In this document: positions 34,779 to 50,006 of the stretch, in pieces | Layout: each line of letters begins with the position of its first letter | How positions within the stretch are numbered: position 1 is the first letter of the stretch | Assembly (NCBI GenBank): GCA_034670405.1 | Contig: JAXDDX010000073.1 | Coordinates: 503,001 to 567,000 of the forward strand | DNA: 64,000 nt | Source of the DNA: Hoplostethus atlanticus | Taxonomy: Eukaryota; Chordata; Actinopteri; Trachichthyiformes; Trachichthyidae | Direction of reading: 5' to 3' | Translations under genes and position numbers: made by a program | The notes under the pieces: model-generated | The model's database searches: none | What the model saw: only the letters and a program-made list of their open reading frames with translations | What the model was told of the DNA's origin: nothing

Positions 34779-37700
34779 AGAGAGAGTCACTATACGCCGA
34801 GTTGCTGTTAGATGGTGCATACTTAGCGGTCGGAGCATCCTCTGGTTGCCAGCAGTCGCTGAGGGAGAAGCATGCTTATGAGGAGATCTCGTTGAAGGGT
34901 GGACAAGGAAGGAGTGGGGGAGGAGTACGGGATGAGAGGAAGATAGGCAGTGAGCACGTGAGTGTGGGAGAGGGAGGTGGATGCGCATGCAGAGGGTGGA
35001 GCTTAGCATCAGGCAGTTCCCTCTGGCTCCCTGTCTCTCTCCTGCTCTCTCCTCTTCGCTCTTGGTCTCCCCCCCTCTCGTTTGCTCCAGTTTTCCCCCC
35101 TCAATTCTTTCTCAGCTCATTGGGTGGACCGCTGCACTTGTTTGTACGTTTACGGACTATGCTCTTCCTCTAGGCAGTGCAACAGGGACCGTCTTCAGAC
35201 ACCAGGGTGCACTCTCTCTGTTTCTGTTCCCCTCTCCGGGGTAGGGGGGGCAGGGAGGTTCCTGAATGAGAGCCTGGGCAGACGTGCAGTCCCGTAGCAC
35301 CTCTTGGGGGGAACGTGCAAAAGGTGGGGGGAGAGGAGTTGTAGGCAGAGGGCTAAGGATTGGACCGAGGGTGGAGAGGCTCCAGCTGGGGGAAGAATGG
35401 TTATGCCGGCTCCTCGTGCTCTGGTCGTGCTGCTGCTCCATAGGCTGTGTGTCTTTCAGGCACAGCCCTGCCTCTCCTCGACATGAGCCTCGCAGGAAGG
35501 GTCTCTTGCTCCATGCTCAACTGCTTTGTAAGTCAACGGGCTTTTAGTTTGGTGTTTGTTGTGTTTGTGATGGGTGTTTTTTTAAAGCTCTACTCTCGCT
35601 AAGCTCTGTGTGCCTGCCTGCCCATCAGTGGGGGAGGGGTACGGATGGTGGGGCATAGGGGTGTTGGTCGACACACGTGAGCGATGCAGCTATTAAGTAA
35701 CCAACGTTGACTCTGCGCCGCATCAAAATAATTGAATTAGCTCAGCTTCTTGTGTGTGAGATGATGAAAAGCTACTTTATTGCCTTTGCCGTCAATTCCC
35801 ACCTTTGTTCTATCGAGGACAGTGAGCCATGTTGAGCGGCCAGGAAGAGAAAAGGCACGTCAGGAGGAAGATGGGGGAACATGTGCGTTGTTGAGAGCGA
35901 GCACGCTGCGCAGTCACTGTTGCAGCCTCAGAGCAGTGAACGGTGTGTTCAATGCAGTAGAGGACTGTGTGTTCAGCAGGAGCTATGCTATTGGGATGTA
36001 CAGGCTATATATATAGGGATGGCTATATATATAATAAGAGAATGACTAATGTATAGCAGGTGCTGCTCTGGCAGAGGATGCTTCTTGTGACAGAGTAGTG
36101 AGAAAGCAGATGGGTTAGGAACAGGACTGGGTGGTCCCTGCCTCCTGTCTCTGACCTCAGGTCAGCCTATGGTCCACAACCACTGACCTTTCAATGAGAT
36201 TCCCTAATTGGCATTCACACCTACCTTCCAACCACAAATAAAGCTCTGAGGCTACGTCCACACTAAGCCGGGTAAATTTGAAATATGCATACTTATCTCT
36301 CCGTTTTGGCCTCCCGTCCACACTAGGGCGGCGTTTTTACTTTTTGAAAACGCTCTCTCAAGTGGATAAATTTGAAAACGCCGCCCCGTCGGAGACTTTC
36401 AAAAACGATGACGTTTCACTGCTTGACTGTCACTTGATCCAGCTGTGAGCGAGCCGGCTCTGCACATGCCCACGGAAAGGAGGTATGCGTTTTTGGTGGT
36501 CTAGTGTGGACGGCGAGCTTTTCGAAAACACTAGACCCGAAAACTTTTCAAATTTAACCGGCTTAGTGTGGACTTACTCTTATTGTCCATGTACATAAGA
36601 TATCAGCCCCCTGGGTGACATGATACTGTTCTCAACCCAGGATCATGTCAAATGTATGCTACAGTCAGGGCTTTGTTAACTGCCAACTTTTAGCAAGTAA
36701 GTCCCTTTCCAACTCGCTACTTTCTGCTTCACGGCCCACATCTTTCACTTTAGACTGCCAGCCAGCCCATGAGCTAATGTTGGTCAACCATATACTTTGT
36801 GGGTCTAGCTGTTCATTTCTCAAGCATTTTAAAGCTCTACTAAACAGCAACAGGTAACGCAAGAGGATGGGGGTTTATGTTTAAAATGTAACATCAGGAC
36901 TAGCAGTGTGATATGAAAGGAATCCCAAATAACACTAACCTTGAACTGGAAACTTGAATACCTGTCCAAGTCATATGCAATAATATGGTTGAACTGGAAT
37001 CCTCAAACCTCACTTGTGTTCGTTTGTACAGCACTTACAAAATGCTTTATAAACAATACAACTATAAGAAACACAATTCATTAAGATACTGTAAAAACAA
37101 ATACTACAGGTTTTCACCACCAACAAAAACCATGACAAATGAGACTCTTGTGCTGTAGTCACTGTATCAGCTGTACAGAATCTAGCATCTCGATAGCATT
37201 TAGTGAGGGATTCCTCGCCTTTTAGCATCATGCAAGGTGGTCCTTGCCTTTTTACCACAACACTATCACAGCTTCTTCAAACTGGCAAGAATGGGTGTTA
37301 TTATTTGGATAGCTTCCCTTTTAATTTCCCTTCCCATTTCTCATTTTTCTCAATGCCATGAATGTTCATTAGTTGCGCTGAACACCCTGTGGTGTTTGGA
37401 TATCAGGTGGATGAAGGACAGGATGGCCGCTGGCTCCTCTTCTCTTTAGCTCTTTCCTTGTGACTAGACAGGCCCGGCATTACACAATTTATGATCTCAC
37501 TTTAATGTGTTTTACTGCCTGTGGTTCAGCTGGGTCAGCAGTCGTCCTCCTACGTCAGTGTCTGTACAATTTAGTATCAACTTTCCCCGTTACCTCCAGT
37601 GGATCACAGCTCTTTCAATCTTCCTAATTAAAACGGGGTGCAGGGTTGTCTTGCATCTTCACCACTGCTGTTTTCCAGCGGTAGGAAAAAAACCATTTTA

Positions 37701-40700
37701 AGCGGTCTCTTCTATCCTCAACATGTCATGTTTATTTCCCTGTGCAATATGTCGTTTCCACCAAATGGCGCTATAAAAGGTCTAATTAAATTGAAGGGTT
37801 TCCATGACTCAAATACTATTATGCCCATTGACTAAATGAATGAGCCAATAGCTTTTTGGGTGTGTTTCAGCCTCCCTCCCTCCCTTCTCCCTTGTTGCAA
37901 CCACATTGGCACCTATGATTGCTCTGATATTGGGTTATGCCACCCTGCCTGGTGCCAAGGGAGGACAGCAAGAACCTGGCAGTATGTACGCTAAGGTAAA
38001 CCCAATGAGTTATGCCATTGGTGCAGGCCTCTGTCTTCACCACAGCCTCCTGATAGAGGGTCAAGGGAAATAGATGATCACACTAGCTTTTTCCTCTGAC
38101 TGAAGAGAAACCTACTTGAACTAAGGATTGATTGAGCTGGCACTTAGGTTTTATTTCTCAGTTTCGGGGGCTCAAATTCTTTCACTTTACTCTCTTTATC
38201 TGTAGAGTTTACTCACCCTGCACTAAGATATAGGCTAGCTTCCTTCCTTCCATCCGCTTGGTTTGTGTTCTCGTTGCAACATTTACCTTGCTTGTTTCTA
38301 TGCCTTTTCTCCTCCTTGCTCAGCGATTGAGTATAATGCTAACCTGGTTAATCCATTGGCCCCAAGGGAGCAACAGTTACCTCAAACAAATCTACAGAGA
38401 CAGACATATTAACTGCTCAGTGTACAGAGTATTACTGAATCTTTGCATTCAAGAGATATAAGCTCTTTGCCTATAGAAAACGCTTCCCCAGCATGTGGAG
38501 TACAGCTCAGTCCTAAAACTAAAATGGGACTCATCGTTTATTACATGGTCTTCTATGAAATATTAACGTGGAAGGATTCGTCACACTCTGCCATCCCCGA
38601 TCTGGAGCCATTAGTTTGACTGCAATGGCCAGCTTAGCTTCCAGGAAAGAAACGGCCTCGTCTCGATTACTCGTTGGTGAAATCTCTCTCTTTCTCTTTA
38701 TTCTAGGACTGAGCAAAAACTCAATATTTTCATTGATCGTCTTTCTGTTCTAAATTATTGATAAAAACCTAACACTAATAAAATCTTTCATGAAATGAGA
38801 TCTGAAACAAATTAGGTACTAGTACCTAACTAGTACTTCATATTAACATGTAGTTCAATGCGATGAACATCTGTTTGAATATTGAACATGTTATTTCACA
38901 TATGTTAGCAGACTTCATTATATATTGATAGTGGAAAAAATTATTGTGCTTATCATGAAATCAGTTTTATCTATGTTACTCATCCCGACTTTATCGGCGA
39001 GCGTCTCTGCAGATTTTCACTCTGTCCTGTCTTTTCAATGTGCTCTTTGCCTCTTCCTTTCTGTTTCCATCTGCCCTTGTCCTTATGCTAGTCCCTGACA
39101 CTTTATTTGGGTTCATGCTTCACATTTCAAACCATGTGCCTAGCTATGTCTGCCTCCAGTGAATATGAGCAAAACTGCACAAGTTATTAGACCCTTTAAA
39201 TTAAAGTAGAAAGCATTGTGCCATGCCCTTTATTTATTTAAGAGGTCACCTCTGCATCATGTAGTGATTTTCTAATCTGGACAACTCTAAAACAAAGCCA
39301 CAGTCACATTAAGTAAACAGTCTTGTGAGTAAGGACAGTGCATTGTTTCCAATGGCGATATCGAGGGAGAGACTCTCTGCCTTTTGTAAGGAGGTTATTG
39401 TATCCATGGCAACCAGACTTTTATTCATGAAGACTGTGCCACTGTCTGTTTCAGCTCCTCTCCTCGTGTACCTTTGTGTTGTCCTACTGCCTGTCTTTCA
39501 GCTACCTTTTCCATTTTCCATACATGCATGCAGTAATCCACGGAAGAGGGTCTCACACACACATGCACGCACAAAAGGATCAGAACATTGCTTTAGCAAA
39601 TTAAAAATGAGCATGTTTCATCTCCAGATGTACAGTATTAACTTTGCCATGCCAGACAAGTCCAGTCAGTTGATAATAGTATCACCCATATGGAAATGAA
39701 TGTTAACAAGAGATTTTACTGGCTGTCAACTCTGAAATAAATATTTGAGGAATGTACGTAGGCGTGTGTGTGTGTGTGTGTGTGTGTGTACGTGTGCGCA
39801 CGTCCATCAAATCCAGCATTTTGATTGCTTGTTGGACAGAGGTGGGGGGAGGGTGTGCAGGCTCTCAGCAGTGACGAAGCAAAAGTGTGTCTGGCACAGG
39901 ACATGCTGTTCTCCATCTTTCTGGCTCAGTTGGAAGTGAGAGCGTTCTTCTTTTTCTTTAATCTGCTCTAAGCTGATTGTGTCTGGTTTTGGACGCCATG
40001 CAATGGATCAAGAAGAAGAGAAACAAACAAAGTGCCTCACTGGTACTGTATGTTTACACATCTAATGACAGAGTTTTGTGTCCTGTCTTGAGTCTGTGTT
40101 GTCTATCGTGTAAAGGGACTTGTGCAGCTGAAATCATTATAATGTCATTGCAGGTTGCCTGCCACTTGCTAAAAGTCCTCCTCCTAGCATTGCTTCACTG
40201 AAGCCATGCCTGCACTCTGCCCACAAGCCCAGCTCAATCTATATTTTATTCCCCCTGCCATTTTCTTTTCCTTTTTGTCTCTTTAGCTTTCCGTGTTGGT
40301 AAAGTGCAGTCTCCTCGTTCCAAAGTTTAATACATTTAGCACCAAAGCTTCAGACTCCACCTGTCTGTGTGTGGCTCCATCTCTGTCATGGGTTTACAGA
40401 GCAGTTTTAACATCTAGACCTAGTTCGGTCGTTTTCCCCCCTACAGTACACTCTGTTCCAGCAGGCCTCTCAGAGGAGTGCAACGTCATGGTTGCTTTAT
40501 GAAAGCATTGAGCAAATGGTGCCAAGTCATCTACCAACCAAGTAGTGCAGGACAAAGAAAAATGGGAACCAAGGGCGTTGATGGATTATTGACCTCGCAG
40601 CTGTGTGTCTGTCTGTGTGTGTGTGTGCGTGTAAAAGATTGAATACATGCTCCTCTCTAGTGACCACCTCTATACCGATACTTTCACCAGTAATTTATAG

Positions 40701-43700
40701 CTTCTGTCTGGCACATCCTGGCAAAGCTTATTCCCCAAGTATAGCAAATGAGTGCCTGGATGTCAGGCTGGTGTTCAGACTGCCTGGCAACAGTGTGTGT
40801 GATCTACCTGAAATGACCTGACCCTCACAGGTCACCTCTGACTGACAGCCCAGTAGAAAGTAGAGAAATTAATGATGCACAGCTGCCTCATCATTCAGCA
40901 CATGCTGAAGGCTGACTCGGGTCAAAGGCCAAGAGATTAGCGGGATTGCACAGCAAAGGGATTTGGAGGAGTTCAGACAAGTTTGCCAATCTGAGATAGA
41001 GGCTTTTAGTCTATCTTGGAGCACCCTCTTGGAAATAAAGCACAATTTGAGGGTCAAATGCAGTATGTCTCAAGGACATCCTGTGGGATGCTGGGCAGCT
41101 TGTTGTTCATGCTCAAGGTCAGTTGAAATATTTATTTCTGCCACCACATTCCACGTCCACCACGGTCACTAGTTTAGCTGAAAGTAGAAAGCAGCCTTCA
41201 CCTCACCTTCACCATGAGCCTGTTATGTGGAAATGGAAACACAGCATTCGCATGGACATTATGTTATCATTTGGAGGAAGTGGAGTCCATAGTGTACCAG
41301 ATAGTAAGTATGATGGTGAATCAAATAAGGAATGTTGACATCTTCTCAGTATGACACAGCCGTGACGCCCACCCCCCAGCACTGCCTCTTATTAGGATTT
41401 ATGATTTAGAAGTAGCAAGTAGCCCAGCCTTATGTCGTGACTAATCCCATTAATCTCTCTTACACAGACCTCCCATACCCCTACAAAACTTCTATTATAA
41501 GCACGACACAAGAGATTCTTCATCCAGAGATCCCTAAGACACACCTGTCCTCTATGTCTTGATCAATTACATTGTCAGTCTTGTATTCCTTTTTCCACTT
41601 CTTGGTGTAACTATGAGAGACTGCTTATGTTAGGTTTGGTTTGAATACCCAGATGGGATATGTGACGCTATTAGTATGTCAACATTTTCTTCAAATGTGT
41701 TATGTTTTAGATGGTGAATTTGCTTATATAGTAATTAATAGTAGTCATTGACTCATTCTTGAATAACTGAGCTGTTTCCAAAGGTGTGTGGGTCACGACT
41801 GTGAGAAGTCAGCAATAAGATGTTTATTGCTGAGTCCAAAGATTGGGACTATTTATTAATCCTGTGTTAACAAAGGTAGTCCTCATGTCATTTAATTGTC
41901 ACAGGAGTCATCTAGTGCTTTGGCTACCATATCCCTCGGCTCTCTATGCTTTTGAGATCAAACGGGTGACAAGTTTGGTGATTTTCAGAGGCGGGGCTAT
42001 CATTGCTGGCACGCTGTCTCCATCTGTTATCAGCCAGGCCAATGGGTGGTGTGCTTGTTGTGTGGCTTAATCACTGGCTCAGACCTCAGGATGACAGATG
42101 TAATGACTACTCGCATGGTAGGAGGTCTGTATGATCAGCCATCAGGGGGTTTTCCACCATGGCTTATAATGTTGTGTAGGTTGGTTCAGTTCCAGGAAAG
42201 TACCCAAATTTACCTTTTGCTGAATTTGAACTTATTAGATCACCACACTAGATGTGAAACCAAGTACACATCATTAACCATCCATGGCAGAGCAGTACCC
42301 TGGCTGCCACAACTTTACACATCTTTGTACTTTGCACAAAGATTGATACACTCACATTCTTCCCTCACTTCCCAATAGTTCTGTGTTTACTTCCCACTTT
42401 TTTTCAAATTCAGCTTTTCCAGTTGTGTTTCCTGTGAAAAGGAACTCATGGTTGTAGGGCTATCTGTGGAGTGCAAGGTCCCCTCATCCCCAGAGAGTCT
42501 TGAGTGTAGACAGTGATGGATGGAGGGAGGGAGCTGGCCACCTGCTGCTGAGACCACCAGGATGGAGAGTGAACCTGGTGGAAGGAAAGGGAGGGGTACC
42601 TCCTGCTTTTAACCAAGTTACTTTAGTGGAGGAAAACTGTAGATGAGAGCTGATACGGTTTCTAATCACTGGGTTTTGCAGCATCCTGTTTGTACCTTGT
42701 TAGTCACCATGTTTTGCCTATAAAGTGCAGTTGATTCGAATCTGTATTGCATTTCTCTGAGGGCTCTTATTTTGGTAATGCTGAATTTAAAGGTCCACCT
42801 AAAATGCTTTAACACTGTTAAAATTTGTTCTTGGCCCATTTTGTTGTTTGATCTGGAATGCATCGAACATCATTCATTGATATGTAACAGTGTAAGAGTA
42901 TCTTAGGGTGGAGGTTTCCTTCAAGTAATGTTCATGGAAAAGTTGCACAAATCATACCTTTGGAGAATCTATGTATACACACCCAAAGTTATTAAGAAGA
43001 ATAGTGTCTACTGAGGGGGAAAACTCCCCAAGGGAAACATCTTGGCAAAGGTAAAGCAGGGAAATGCCCTTCTTTTCTTCCCAGATGATTGTATGACCTG
43101 ATGAAACCTTTTCCTCTGTCTACGAGGGGCTCTTGGGCACCTGGAGCAAAAATGACAGGGGTTATTTCCCCCTCTGTTTCTCTCTTCATGTTAGTGTAAA
43201 TCACAATAAATCTTTTTTTGTAGCACAGCAAAAACATGCAAAAGTCAAGGGTGTGAAATATTTCCAGAGCCACAGTATCTTTGATTGCTCAAGACTGTGG
43301 CACCATGTGTCCAAGACTGTAACTCTTGGCATTAGGTGCCCAGTAGGCCTACATCTTGACATACGTAATAACTGATGGCCAGGATCTCAAAATGCAATAG
43401 CTGCACTCCTCCTACAGCAGCAATGTTAATTGTATTGGGTAAACTGCTATTATTATCCAATGGGAAACATTATATTGACACTGATCTTTCTATAAAGTAG
43501 CTTTGCTACCTTCCTCCCTCCACTGCTGTTGTCTGAGTGACCTAAGGCAAGGTCTTGTGCCTCCTATGTGAGGTGAGGTTTAGATCTCTCCTGGTCAATG
43601 TTTAATCCCCTAGCCAGAGTTCCTCAAATCTGGGCCTCGGGGTCCAGAGTGCTGCTGGTTTTCTCTCCTACCAGGAAGTTAATTGCATTCACCTGGCATC

Positions 43701-46700
43701 CCAAGGTCTTAATCAATCCCTGATTAGACAGCTTGAATGGAACCTACCTGGCAGAATAGAAAACCAGCAGTACTCTGGACCCCGAGGCCCGGATTTGAGG
43801 ACCACTACCTGAGTATGCTCCCTGAGATTGTGAAATGCCACCTGGCTTGTATCTTAACATCAGATGCAAACCACACTGATCAATGCTCAATTCAGGAACA
43901 CTCTAGAAAACTAGGAGTACTTGGTCGGTTTGTTTTCATTGAAGTTATTTGCATTGGCAGCATTTTGACATTGCAATGATTAAACTGGCTGCAGTTAGTT
44001 ATTTGTCCATTGTGTGCTTGACCTGTTTTTTTTTTCTAGAAGCCCTATATTTTCTAATATGTACTGTAGGTTATGAGCTGTGTCATTCTGTTCTGTGGAC
44101 CTGATGGCATAGGGAATTATCTGACCACCTCTATGTTGTGTTTGTGTCTGACAGGGTGAAGAGGGGCCTCCCAGTCTGGAGTACATCAAGGCCAAGGACC
44201 TGTTCCCCCAGAAGGAGCTGGTGAAGGAGGATGAGAGCCTTCAGGTGAGTTGAACAGTTTTCATCAACTCTTAACAACCACTGCTCCAGAACACAGTCCC
44301 ATCTCCTCTGACAACTAGCTATTTGCCTGTAGATTAGATGGCCACGAGTTAGCGAAAAAGGCTAAGTGTTGCCCTGGACCAGACTATGAGCTCATCTTCA
44401 ATCCTGGCTCCTGGTGTGGTGCTGGAGCGTTCCTCTGCAGCACCTCGGTGAAATTTGGGCTGCCATTGTGTAGAGTGGCACCCTGCGACTGCAACAGTCA
44501 CAAGTCAGCAGGCTTGGGGCCAGAGACTGGATGAGAAGAACAATTTTTATCATCTGTTCTGCCACCCTTTATCAGTGTTCAACACAGGAAAAAGGTAATT
44601 AGGCAACTTGGTGTGTAATGAGGCGTTGACATTTGCAAAGATGACGGAGGCTGGCCACATTCACCAATGATTCATCAGACTTATAGAAACAAATGTTTGT
44701 GTTCAGTCAGATAAGGGTCTCTGAATTAAATAATCTGACAAATCTGCACTCCCACATTTAGACACGGCCTTAGAAGTACAGGCAGAAAGCTGAAAGGTGT
44801 TGTCCTGTCTCGAGATTTATGACAGGTGTTCATTTGAATGATTTGAAGAAAGTCTGGCCTGGGCCTTCCTGTAGTGGTTGAGGTCATTATGTGGGTGGAT
44901 ATCACGCTGATATCATCATCCAGACGATCCGGTCACTCCTCAGATGGACAAATAGCACCTCATATTCAGACCCTTCTTACAGTCCTTTTCCAGAAGTTTT
45001 TCCATCAGTTTTCTGTAGAAAATCAAAAACCTAATAAATCAGATTGCATTACCTAAACATGTTTGCACTGTTTCCTGATTGACTTCTTTTATTTTAACTT
45101 CTATCAGCCAAACACAACACAATGAAATCCTCAATTTGTCCCCTAGATCTAATATCTACTACACTCCTTAACAAAGAAGTGATTCTATTTTAAAGGTACA
45201 CTTGTCTAGTCTCTTGTTAATAAGCCTACTATGAACCTCCATTCCTAGGAATTAGGGGTTCAAACCCCGGCGGGCATAAGTAATCAATAGTAGGGCTGCG
45301 TATGTCAGTATCGGGGATTGAAACCAAACATTTTGCAACTTGTATGTGAACAGAAATGAAATTTCCCTTCTTCACTTCTTATGATCCCCCCAACCCCCAA
45401 AGATGACTTTCCTTAATTGGTTGTAAATTGAACTAACTTGTATAGGTTCAAGTAAGATTTTACTTTAGAGGTCTGTCTATGCATTTGAGTGCTCAAGAGG
45501 AATGCACTGTCCTGCCCTGTTCCACTCAACAAGCACAAGCCATTCGGGAAGATACAAAAAATTGGGAGGATAAAAAGCGTTTAGGTTACTGAAGCCATGA
45601 AGGATTGTAACTCTATTCCATGGTGAAGATGCCAGTGGCAAGATTGTGATGGGCAGCTTAAATTGTAGCTTCTGTGCTTCTAAGTCTGCGCTTGCTGGCT
45701 GTCTGGTGGTTAATGGAGCTCAGCATCCTTGTGTCTGGGAAAATGGGGGGGGGGGGGGGGGTTTGTTGTCTACATTTCGATGGCTTTCAATTAGTGCACT
45801 TTTCAATTTTCTTTGAGAGCTGCAATAGACTGTCTAGTTGTTCAATTTAAGTCACTGTCTGTTTATCTGTGTGTCTCCCCACAGAGGAGCCAGATATACA
45901 ATAGCCATTTTTGTGCTAAATACTTTCAACTATTTCATTTTACCCACCTTCCAACATTTTCTATGTGTGACTTCTGTTACTCGTTGCTTCCTCCCTCTAC
46001 CCCTCTTGCATTCACACATGGAGTCACACATTCTCCCTCTGCCTTTGCATTTTTCTTTGTGTGCAGGCAGTCCCATGGTAGTTTCACTGATGTCAGTTTC
46101 ACAGCTGATGTCTCTTACCAAAGCTTTCCCCTCTGGCAAATTCCGGTCATTCCCTACCCCACCATGTTGAATGCCACGCTGCTCTGCATTCACCCCCCCC
46201 CATGTGCATGCATGCTTGCATTCTTGTGTACGCATGCATACGTGTGCTTGGACCAGAGGTCACGACTCACAAGCCTAGTCAACAAATGTTATTCATTGGT
46301 CTCTTTTCTTTTTGCTCACCCTCCCTCTCTCTCTCTTTTTTTATTTGTGCTGCTGAAGGCTGCATAGAGGAAGCCCGACACTATCTTCTGCTGCACTAGC
46401 TGGCTGCCAGTGACTCATACACCTACTTTTGGAACACTGCTTGTTTAATGTAGCTCCAAGGCTGCACTGCATGTTCACTATGGCACGCTCAGCAGGGCAT
46501 ATTAAGTCCCTTCCATAGTGGACCAGCACACAGACATGCAATACAGTACTGAATTTCCTCCATCCTGTGTTTCAAGACAGATTGCAGATAATGCTTCATG
46601 ATTCAGCTCCTCTGTCTCCCTTTTATAGTTTTTAGCTATGCTATCCTTTGAGTCAGTTCCATCCTTAGTCTTCTTGGAACAGGCCCCCTAGCTGACATCT

Positions 46701-49700
46701 CTAATGCCAATAGAAAATCCTCAAAATTTACCAAAACTGCTGCATGTCAATACTGCGTAATGCGCTGTGAATGTAGCTAATAAGTAAATTGGTTATAATA
46801 AAAAAGTTTTTAAATGCATGCAGAATTGTTGATAGTCCATATTTTAGTAACCCTAGTCCAGGGTGCCTGTACATTTGGTTCACCTTGGTGACTGACTGCA
46901 GAGCACTACATCTTCCATTTTCCAAGTTAAGCTGCACCCTTTCCCTTGTCGTCATGCTCCCTGTCCCGGCTCACCCAGGCTTTTTCAGTTCGAGATGAGC
47001 AACAGCAGGTGTAGCCTTGCCATGTTCCCTGCTGTCTGGGTTGTGGCGGAGCGCTTGGGTACAGTGATAGATGCCAAGGTTTTTTTAAGCACACAGAATG
47101 TAAACCCAGGTTTCTGGGCCAACAACCTTCACCACTCTGATGTTATAACAGTATTTGACCACTTATCAATACAGAATATTCCCATTAAGAAACCACGATG
47201 CACTTTTGTTTTTTTAATTATAGAAGAGTTTATACATATTGTCTCTTTTTATTATGGTGAGTGAGAAATAAAAGGGAAGCTGAGTAGATGTTGAATGCAG
47301 TGACATCTGCTTGCTATTTTCAGTGCAGTAAAGCAGTACTTTTTACTGTGATTATGCAGTGGCTAATGATGTTTCAAGTGGGCCTGCTTTTCTGGTATCT
47401 TAACATAATCCCCCATCTGCCCTGCTGCATGCCCGCTTTTAACATGCATCAATGGGTCCTCCTCTTCGTGACTCAGCAGTGCATGCTAATGCAGGATGAG
47501 GTAATGCAGTATGTGGTCTCTAGGCAACACTGTAGTGTGCCTATCAGGAATAGACTCGGCTTGTATCGCACCTTGTTGTCCCCGATGACTGATTACAGTA
47601 AAACAACCAAACCATTTTTTGTTCATTACGAGTGGTGAGGGGTGAGAGAAACTGAAGTAAGAGCAATGGAAAAATGGAGTGTGCTGAGGGGAGTGTAGTG
47701 GACTGAATGGGCTAGAATTGATGCTCAATTTGCTAGATGAGAGAGAGTGTTGTTGGAATGATAATATATCTCCCATCATGCTTTGCTGTTCTCATCGCAC
47801 AACAGGAAGAGGATTTTATGCCTGGTAATTGAAAATGATTTTGTTTCATAGCATTAAATCCCACTGGTCAGCAGCAGTCATGATGAAGACGCTACGCTCT
47901 TCATCTTCATCCAAGAACATCCTCGTTTGTCACTCTTGATTTAAATTAGCTGAACCAAAAGGAGTGGGCTAGTATGGGATTGTTTGGCTTGCTTGGGATA
48001 AGATGTTTCCATTGAGATGAATTGAGACATCATTTAGAAGTTGGCGACTGCAGCTGTGTTTCTCTTTCCACGTGGTTGGCTTTTTAAGCAGCTAATGCCC
48101 TGCCTCAGAATGAAATGAAAAATGTGTTCTATTATCCTCTGATGGGAACCAATTATCTTAATGCAGGGGTCTTATTCCAGCCAGAGCTTGGGCCCGGCTG
48201 TGCCTGTAATAAAATGGGTGCAACTAGGAATGTTAATGGACAGTTTGAGAGCCCTCACTGTACCGTCAGCACTCATGTAGACAGTCCAGCCCACCCTCTT
48301 GTCTGCCTGCTCGCTCAGGCTCAACAAGCCCCTGCACTCACAAAGATCCTTCTATAATACCGCTATGTGCTAATTGGACTGCTACACGTGCACACTGTTT
48401 CCCCGTGTCTTCTTTCTCAGATCTGTGTAATGACAAAGCCACCAATCCAGGTTCTGTCTACTCCAGCCAACTATCAACCTGACTAGCTGCTACCAGGCAG
48501 TATACATGCCATGCCGGGCCCCATCTCCTTCCCTATTCCAATGTGCAAGCATAAACGACTGCTATTAAGAATTGGGCCTGGTTGAGCTGGTCTTTCACTG
48601 AGTTGAGCAGAGATTGGGATCGAGATCTTCAGCAACTTAAAAAAAACTTAAAACCAGCTTAAACTACATTGACAGCACAGTTTCAAATATAGAACGTAGA
48701 TATTATGATTATATAATTGCAGTAGACACAATAAAGTCTGAGAATAAGAAGCAACAGGAAAAATGTTTGACGTAATTTTGTAGTGCACTTTTAAAATCTG
48801 GTTGCTTTGTTGTCCCTCTAGGTGCCATTCCCAGCTCTTCAGGGGGAAGGGGTGGAGTATCTTGGACATGCTGATGAAGCAATCATTGCCATCTCTAACT
48901 ACAGGCTCCACATTAAGTTCAAGGACTCTGTCATCAACGTAAGTACACATCACAGACAATAAACATACAGGAGTCTGGAAGAACAACAAAAGTAGAGCCT
49001 CAGTTGAGTCCAACTAGCAGCCGCTGTGCCACGCCACCACAGACACCAATAGCTTGAGAGAGCAGGCTGCTTAGTTTGAACACAGGAACTCTTTTCCCTT
49101 TCCTCATATAAATTTTATGCAACACATTATGTTTCCAACAAGGCAAATAAACCTAATAATATTTTACATGAGGTACCTTTAAACTCCTCATAGTCGTATC
49201 CCGGTTTGGCGGACTAGTGGATCTCCTCGCCCCCTCTAAGTTGGCATTACTTTTTTTGCACCAGGTTTGTACCACAGCAGTGGCGGTGTTTCTGATCTCC
49301 AGGCAGGAGAGGTTTAACGTGACATCTAGGTTCCACAGGCCCAGCCCCGCTGGCACTGGGGTCCAGCAGCCGTCTCCTACTGACGTCAGGCCTAGCTCAA
49401 ACACACACAGGCCAATTGTTTGCATTCACTGGCAGTGAAATTCCTTCTCCTTCCCAAACCCCTGTCATCTTTTCCAGAAGGACTCTGCTAAAAAAGAGTG
49501 AGCACAAATCTTTACTTTGAGTGTACACTGACACCAGGATGTTCAGGCCAATTCACCATGACTGTTTACCAGAGGGGTGTCAGATTAGGGCACTGGGTTC
49601 AAGTGTTGGCAGCTAACAGCCCCTATTGGGCTGAGTCCTGCTTGACCCCAGCAACACAGATGAACTCTACATGCATACCTGCACGCCACAACCCCTCCCT

Positions 49701-49943
49701 TCCAGCCCCTACTTCTAAGCTGTTTTCATGCCCTTTGCCCCATGTCCATGTTTGTCTTTCTCTTCATGATTTCCATTTGGCTTGGTCATATGTTAGTAGT
49801 ACACTGTGTGATCCACTCTACCTCCGCTATCTTTCATCTTTCAACTTCTTTGATGTTCTCCTTCCTTTTAACTCTTCATTTCCTTTTGTGTTTGAATTTT
49901 GGTTTAATAGTTTTTCCATTTCCTCCTGTCTTGTGTCTCTCCC

Positions 49944-50006
<63 letters not shown>

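Larger units (their letters stand above)
27084..44154 (+). other. mtmr4: 17 kb intron of mtmr4 between the ATG exon and the first GRAM exon
   Basis: This is filled with repeats: SINE-like sequence at 27.7 kb, a Tc1 relic at 28.3-29.7 kb, a perfect palindrome at 31.55 kb, a MITE at 36.3 kb, a hairpin repeat at 43.6 kb and several microsatellites. A candidate alternative first exon lies at 35.46-35.53 kb. Other short open frames in it look like noise. Confidence 0.7.

Noticed and set aside
34584..35009. - strand open frame rich in Ser and His-Thr repeats
   Set aside because: Runs through the (GT)n array and CT-rich sequence; low complexity only.
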